Assembly: GCA_020726205.1 (NCBI GenBank)
Contig: DYTA01000006.1
Coordinates: 1-20,250 of the forward strand
Direction of reading: 5' to 3'
DNA: 20,250 bases
Source of the DNA: Nitrosospira multiformis
GTDB lineage: Bacteria; Pseudomonadota; Gammaproteobacteria; Burkholderiales; UBA11063
Part shown: positions 16,956 to 20,250 of the stretch, piece after piece
Numbering within the stretch: the first letter of the stretch is position 1
How the letters are laid out: every line of letters starts with the position of its first letter
Program-made: the position numbers and the translations under genes
The notes under the pieces: generated by a model
What the model was told of the DNA's origin: nothing
The model's database searches: none
Seen by the model: only the letters and a program-made list of their open reading frames with translations

Positions 16956-17089
16956 ATTAAATCAAATATTTTCAACTATTATTCCAAAATTGTAAATCTT
17001 AACGTTGCCCCATATTTGCCAAATGCAAATAATTCAAGCAATCAAATTATTGTAATATCTCGATTAGATTATAACATCAAGCGTATGAT

Positions 17090-17123
17090 AAAAAACGGTT
17101 AAACCAAGTTAGGTTTAACCGTT
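17090..17123 (-). terminator. Rho-independent terminator of the NIF3-family gene
   Basis: Positions 17094-17105 and 17112-17123 form a perfect 12-bp stem (AACGGTTAAACC/GGTTTAACCGTT) with loop AAGTTA. On the minus strand it runs into six T residues (17095-17090). It starts eight bases after the gene's stop codon. Its location between convergent units also shields the NIF3 gene from the tRNA. Confidence 0.88.
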
Positions 17124-17131
17124 GTAAATAT

Positions 17132-17875
17132 TTAGATTGGATTATATAGTTCAACAAACTCAGCATCAAATCCTTGCTCATTCAAATATTCTGTAAGAGC
17201 AATAATACCATAGCGCTCTGTTACATAATGACCACCAGCAATATATGCCACACCACTTTCATCCGCCAAAGACATAGTTGGTTCGCTAATTTCACCACTA
17301 ATATAACAATCAACATCTAATTTAATTGCATCATTAAACATACCGTCAGCACCACCTGTACACCAAGCAATATTAGTAATCAATCGTTCATTATCTCCAA
17401 AATAAACTGGGCGATGACCAGTACATTCTTCATAATGATCAATCAATTCTGCTAATGCAATAGGTTCATTAAAATGACCATACCAAATGAAATCATTTTC
17501 TTCAAATTGACCATCAACTTCAATCTGTAATACATCAGCTAATTGTACATTATTACCTAATGTCGGATGATTATCTAATGGTAAATGAAAACCATAAAAA
17601 TTAATATCATGTTTAATTACATCAGCAACACGGTTATATTGTAAACCAGTTAAAACTGGACTTGTGTTATTCCATACAATACCATGATGTGTAATAATTG
17701 CATCTGCTTCAGCTTCAACTGCATACTCAATCAAAGCTTTAGTAGCAGATACACCAGTCACAATTTTTTGAATTTCTGTAGTACCTTGAATTTGTAACCC
17801 ATTAGTACAATAGTCTTTAAATTTTTTAGGCTCAAATAATTCTTCTAAATGCTGACTAAATTCTTCACGTAACAT
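17132..17875 (-). CDS. NIF3/YbgI-family dinuclear-metal protein (GTP cyclohydrolase I type 2 homolog)
   Basis: This 247-residue NIF3-family protein resembles E. coli YbgI. Metal-site motifs are present: HHG at 63-65, HLPLD at 97-101 and GHYVTERYG at 215-223 (H216 and E220). The opening CTNGLQIQG (about 23-31) is the usual N-terminal signature. The family is conserved and forms toroidal hexamers with two metals per subunit, but its physiological role is not settled; the 'GTP cyclohydrolase I type 2' label is a database name, not a proven activity. The start is supported by GAGGTGG a few bases upstream. It lies 73 bases downstream of the peroxiredoxin gene with a strong terminator between them that leaves only about 30 bases for a 5' leader. 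Its own terminator follows the stop. Confidence 0.92.
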   Translation of the reverse strand: MLREEFSQHLEELFEPKKFKDYCTNGLQIQGTTEIQKIVTGVSATKALIEYAVEAEADAIITHHGIVWNNTSPVLTGLQYNRVADVIKHDINFYGFHLPLDNHPTLGNNVQLADVLQIEVDGQFEENDFIWYGHFNEPIALAELIDHYEECTGHRPVYFGDNERLITNIAWCTGGADGMFNDAIKLDVDCYISGEISEPTMSLADESGVAYIAGGHYVTERYGIIALTEYLNEQGFDAEFVELYNPI

Positions 17876-17908
17876 AATTCCACCTCATCAAGATTAAATT
17901 TAATTAAT

Positions 17909-17934
17909 AAAAAGTCCCACCGAAGTGGGACTTT
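17909..17934 (-). terminator. UUCG-loop terminator of the peroxiredoxin gene
   Basis: A perfect 10-bp stem joins AAAGTCCCAC (17911-17920) and GTGGGACTTT (17925-17934). On the minus strand the loop reads TTCG, the extra-stable tetraloop, and the stem merges into five T residues (17913-17909). It lies 14 bases past the peroxiredoxin stop codon and about 33 bases ahead of the NIF3 start. Confidence 0.92.
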
Positions 17935-17948
17935 CTCACAATTATAAA

Positions 17949-18581
17949 TTATAACTGTTCAGCATGGTTTGCTAAGTAATCAGCAACACCTTCTGTTGAT
18001 GCTTTCATACCTTCTTTGCCTTTGCTCCAGTTAGCAGGACAAACATCACCATGTTCTTCATGGAATTGAAGAGCATCAACCATACGTAACATTTCATCAA
18101 TATTACGACCTAATGGTAAATCATTAACTACCATATGACGCACAACGCCATTTTGATCAATTAAGAATGAACCACGGTATGCAACACCAGCAGCAGCTTC
18201 AACACCAAAGCTTTGGCAAATCTCATGTTTAACGTCAGCAACTAAAGTATAACGAACTTGACCAATACCACCTTTATTAACTGGTGTATTTTTCCAAGCA
18301 AAATGCGAAAATTGTGAATCAATTGAAACACCAATAACTTCTACATTTTTAGCATTGAAATCTTCTAAACGATGATCAAAAGCAATTAATTCAGAAGGAC
18401 AAACAAAAGTAAAATCTAATGGATAGAAAAATACTACTGCATATTTACCTTTAGTAGCCTCTTTGAAATTAAAATTATCAACAATTTCGCCAGTGCCTAA
18501 TACAGCAGCAGCAGTAAAATCTGGTGCTTCTTGACCAACTAAAACTTGAGGATAAAAATAATTTGTATCGCAACAGCTCAT
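17949..18581 (-). CDS. Typical 2-Cys peroxiredoxin (AhpC/TSA family)
   Basis: From the chosen start this 210-residue thiol peroxidase reduces H2O2, organic peroxides and probably peroxynitrite in the cytoplasm. The peroxidatic cysteine is C61 in DFTFVCPSE, and the resolving cysteine is C181 in GDVCPANW, so the protein is an obligate homodimer-type enzyme. GGIGQ (104-108) corresponds to the GGLG loop of 'sensitive' Prx enzymes, but the usual C-terminal YF motif is replaced by YLANHAEQL. The sequence is close to vibrio/legionella-type enzymes. The extreme N-terminus MSCC has two extra cysteines. An ATG 39 bases upstream (18620) lacks a ribosome-binding site; AAGGAG precedes the 18581 ATG. A possible promoter (TTGATT at 18696-18691, 17 bases, TAAAAT at 18673-18668) lies upstream. 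No gene for its reductant (AhpF) is nearby. Confidence 0.93.
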   Translation of the reverse strand: MSCCDTNYFYPQVLVGQEAPDFTAAAVLGTGEIVDNFNFKEATKGKYAVVFFYPLDFTFVCPSELIAFDHRLEDFNAKNVEVIGVSIDSQFSHFAWKNTPVNKGGIGQVRYTLVADVKHEICQSFGVEAAAGVAYRGSFLIDQNGVVRHMVVNDLPLGRNIDEMLRMVDALQFHEEHGDVCPANWSKGKEGMKASTEGVADYLANHAEQL

Positions 18582-18588
18582 ATGAGTA

Positions 18589-18594
18589 CTCCTT
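18589..18594 (-). promoter_or_regulatory. Ribosome-binding site that fixes the peroxiredoxin start
   Basis: AAGGAG on the minus strand lies seven bases before the ATG at 18581, a near-ideal distance. The upstream in-frame ATG at 18620 has only AT-rich sequence in front of it and would add 13 residues not typical of the family. Confidence 0.85.
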
Positions 18595-18667
18595 AATAAT
18601 TTAGTAAAAAACTCAGACATTATTTTAACATTAAAAAGTTATCAAATGCCAAAATTATCTAATGTTA

Positions 18668-18696
18668 ATTTTAATTAACCGCTATAAAATAATCAA
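18668..18696 (-). promoter_or_regulatory. Candidate promoter of the peroxiredoxin gene
   Basis: On the minus strand TTGATT (18696-18691) and TAAAAT (18673-18668) are spaced by 17 bases, with two mismatches in the -35 and one in the -10. It lies just past the stop codon of the upstream Fe-S enzyme gene and gives a leader of roughly 80 bases. AT-rich sequence makes chance matches likely. Confidence 0.3.
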
Positions 18697-18704
18697 AAAA
18701 TCTA

Positions 18705-20003
18705 TTAGTTCTCGTCACGAGTCATAATATCAAGAATAACTTCATCAGTTTCTTGCATTCCCTTTTGCGCTAATTCACCAATATTTTTAATAGTTTGTTC
18801 AACATCACCAGCAACTATACCATCACCATTAGCAACAACATTGCCGTTTGCAGCCATAGCAATACCGTCATATGCGGCATAAGTACCATTTGCAATTTTA
18901 ACTGCACATGAAGAGTTCGCACCATCACATAAAATACCCGATACACCTGCCAATGTATTTATAATTGCATTAGAGATAATCTCATAACTAAAATCATTTA
19001 ACAAACCAACAGCTCCAGCAACACCAGCAGCTGCACACATTGGTCCACAATATGCAGATAAACGACCAATACGAGACTTAATATGTACTGTAGTTAAATG
19101 AGAGAAAAACAAGGCACGATATAACTGCTCTTCTGTTTTATTTCTTTCTCGAGCATAAGTAATCACAGGCAATGAAGCAGATAGACCGACATTACCACTA
19201 CCCGCAGTAGTCATAACAGGCATAGCACTCCCACCCATCCGAGCATCACTACCAGCCGCTGCAAGACTTGCTGAATTATTACGAATATCGTTACCGTAAA
19301 ATCCACTTTCTATACTTTGTTGAATATTACGACCAATATTTACACCATAATCATGAGTTAGACCTTCATTCGCAATAGCCATATTACAACTAATTACTTT
19401 ATCAAATAATGGCTTAATTTTATTAACATCAATTACTTTAGCTAAATCATAAATTAATTGAACAGACAAAATTGCGGCTAAATCTTCAGGTTTACCAGAG
19501 TTATCTTCTTCTACTTTATGCAATACTACACCATTTTTCACTATTTCAGTAATATTAGTATGGCTATGTTTCATTTCTACACTAGCTGATTCTTCACCTG
19601 CAAATACTTTAATTTTAATATATAATTTTAGGTTACTTTTTGAATTTTGAATGTGAATTGCATGTTTATTTAAAAATTCTTTCACTTCTTCAAGTTGACT
19701 AGAAGTTACGTCAGAAATTACCATCAACTCCCTGTCCGGATTTCCCGCAAAAGCTCCCATCGCAGCAGAAACACCAATACCAACTAAACCACCACTATTT
19801 GGTACTACTACACTTTTTACATTTTTAATAATATTACCAGATATTGAAACATGTATTTTTTCTGGCTTTTTACCTAATATCGCCGTCGCTTTTGCTGCTG
19901 CATAAGCAATAGCAATAGGCTCAGTACATCCTTCTGCTGGAATAATTTCTGTATTTAAGAGTTCTAGCACTTTAGAGATTAACTCTTGATTTATTTGTGT
20001 CAT
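18705..20003 (-). CDS. cyuA: L-cysteine desulfidase / L-serine ammonia-lyase-like Fe-S enzyme (CyuA/YhaM, UPF0597 family)
   Basis: This 432-residue protein matches the UPF0597 family, related to the alpha subunit of iron-sulfur serine dehydratases and to archaeal L-cysteine desulfidase (CdsB). Such enzymes eliminate sulfide from L-cysteine, giving pyruvate, ammonia and H2S, in the cytoplasm. The N-terminal EGCTEPIAIAYA has C26. C319 (in YCGPMC) and C359 (in ILCDGANSSC) are 40 residues apart, the same spacing as two cluster cysteines in the archaeal enzyme, so C26, C319 and C359 are the likely [4Fe-4S] ligands. C323 and C366 are further candidates. The MPVMTTAGSGNVGL segment (261-274) is a family signature. 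The gene follows a SdaC-like transporter by 55 bases, as in the enteric cyuPA operon. TAGGTAA precedes the start. Serine as an alternative substrate cannot be excluded. Confidence 0.85.
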   Translation of the reverse strand: MTQINQELISKVLELLNTEIIPAEGCTEPIAIAYAAAKATAILGKKPEKIHVSISGNIIKNVKSVVVPNSGGLVGIGVSAAMGAFAGNPDRELMVISDVTSSQLEEVKEFLNKHAIHIQNSKSNLKLYIKIKVFAGEESASVEMKHSHTNITEIVKNGVVLHKVEEDNSGKPEDLAAILSVQLIYDLAKVIDVNKIKPLFDKVISCNMAIANEGLTHDYGVNIGRNIQQSIESGFYGNDIRNNSASLAAAGSDARMGGSAMPVMTTAGSGNVGLSASLPVITYARERNKTEEQLYRALFFSHLTTVHIKSRIGRLSAYCGPMCAAAGVAGAVGLLNDFSYEIISNAIINTLAGVSGILCDGANSSCAVKIANGTYAAYDGIAMAANGNVVANGDGIVAGDVEQTIKNIGELAQKGMQETDEVILDIMTRDEN

Positions 20004-20058
20004 TTTATTTACCTATTCAAATATAAAATTTATTTAAGTTAAAGTAATTATTACCAAA

Positions 20059-20250
20059 TTACAATGCTTTCATCAGTAATGGTGAAATACATAAAATAAT
20101 TCCCACATAAATAATATAGTAAACTGTCAACCCCTTGTATTTCTGTAACGCAGGTACTTTATAAACTAAAAGCGCAGGCATTAGACAACCAATGATACCA
20201 AAAATAGGACCGCAAAGTGGTACTAATTTATAAATTGGCACCTGGAAAAC
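20059..20250 (-). CDS. C-terminal part of an SdaC/CyuP-like HAAAP-family amino-acid transporter (partial)
   Basis: The last 63 codons of a minus-strand gene whose start lies beyond the right edge. The frame stays open through the window end (VFQVPIYKL...). Two hydrophobic helices are visible, and the segment CGPIFGIIGCLMPALLVYKVPALQKYKG closely resembles the [27 protein letters not shown] region of the serine transporter SdaC. This puts it in the hydroxy/aromatic amino-acid permease (HAAAP) family of inner-membrane symporters. Because the next gene, 55 bases on, is a cysteine desulfidase, the likely cargo is cysteine or serine (compare CyuP with CyuA). An in-frame GTG at 20241 is an internal codon, not a start. 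Confidence 0.8.
   Translation of the reverse strand, partial: VFQVPIYKLVPLCGPIFGIIGCLMPALLVYKVPALQKYKGLTVYYIIYVGIILCISPLLMKAL

Noticed and set aside
18582..18620. Upstream ATG that would extend the peroxiredoxin by 13 residues
   Set aside because: AAGGAG at the correct distance marks the 18581 ATG, and the extension has no family counterpart.
18664..18679. Hairpin GTTAAT/ATTAAC as terminator of the CyuA-like gene
   Set aside because: The stem is short, nearly all A/T and has no following T run, so it is not distinguishable from chance in this AT-rich gap.

Overview
The window looks like core chromosome of an AT-rich Gram-negative proteobacterium. Type IV pilus assembly genes, a BAM-complex lipoprotein (BamC), an AsmA-family protein, a BepA-like M48 protease and a predicted Tat signal all imply a double-membrane envelope. 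The gene content fits a beta- or gammaproteobacterium, possibly a low-GC Neisseriales-like lineage. That placement is an inference from family resemblance only. I see no phage, insertion sequence, CRISPR array or toxin/defence module.

Layout: almost everything is on the minus strand, so genes read right to left. At the right edge (20.25-18.7 kb) are the C-terminal end of an SdaC/HAAAP-type amino-acid transporter and a cysteine desulfidase/serine-dehydratase-like Fe-S enzyme, arranged like the cyuPA pair. Next come a typical 2-Cys peroxiredoxin with its own UUCG-loop terminator, a NIF3/YbgI protein with its own terminator, and an isolated plus-strand initiator tRNA with a near-consensus promoter. 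These are followed by a DeoD purine nucleoside phosphorylase with a terminator, an M3 oligopeptidase (PrlC-like) followed by a long perfect hairpin, and a CNNM/CBS (CorB-like) membrane protein.

From 12.4 kb down to 1.78 kb, nine genes are packed with gaps of 0 to 13 bases: pilB, pilC, pilD, coaE, an asmA-like gene, pilZ, dapA, bamC and a bepA-like protease. This looks like one transcription unit joining pilus assembly and prepilin processing to CoA synthesis, lysine/peptidoglycan precursor synthesis and outer-membrane protein quality control. A fatty-acyl-CoA-ligase-like gene follows after 105 bases that contain a candidate promoter. It ends at a hairpin shared with the tail of a convergent plus-strand membrane-protein gene at the left edge.

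Starts were revised inward for three genes (CNNM, deoD, peroxiredoxin) because the Shine-Dalgarno sequences support internal ATG codons. The main points for a second look are the pilus/envelope gene run with relocated pilZ, a lysine-rich insertion in PilC, a textbook twin-arginine motif on the BepA-like protease, a non-enteric-type DeoD, and the terminator lying almost directly in front of the NIF3 gene.
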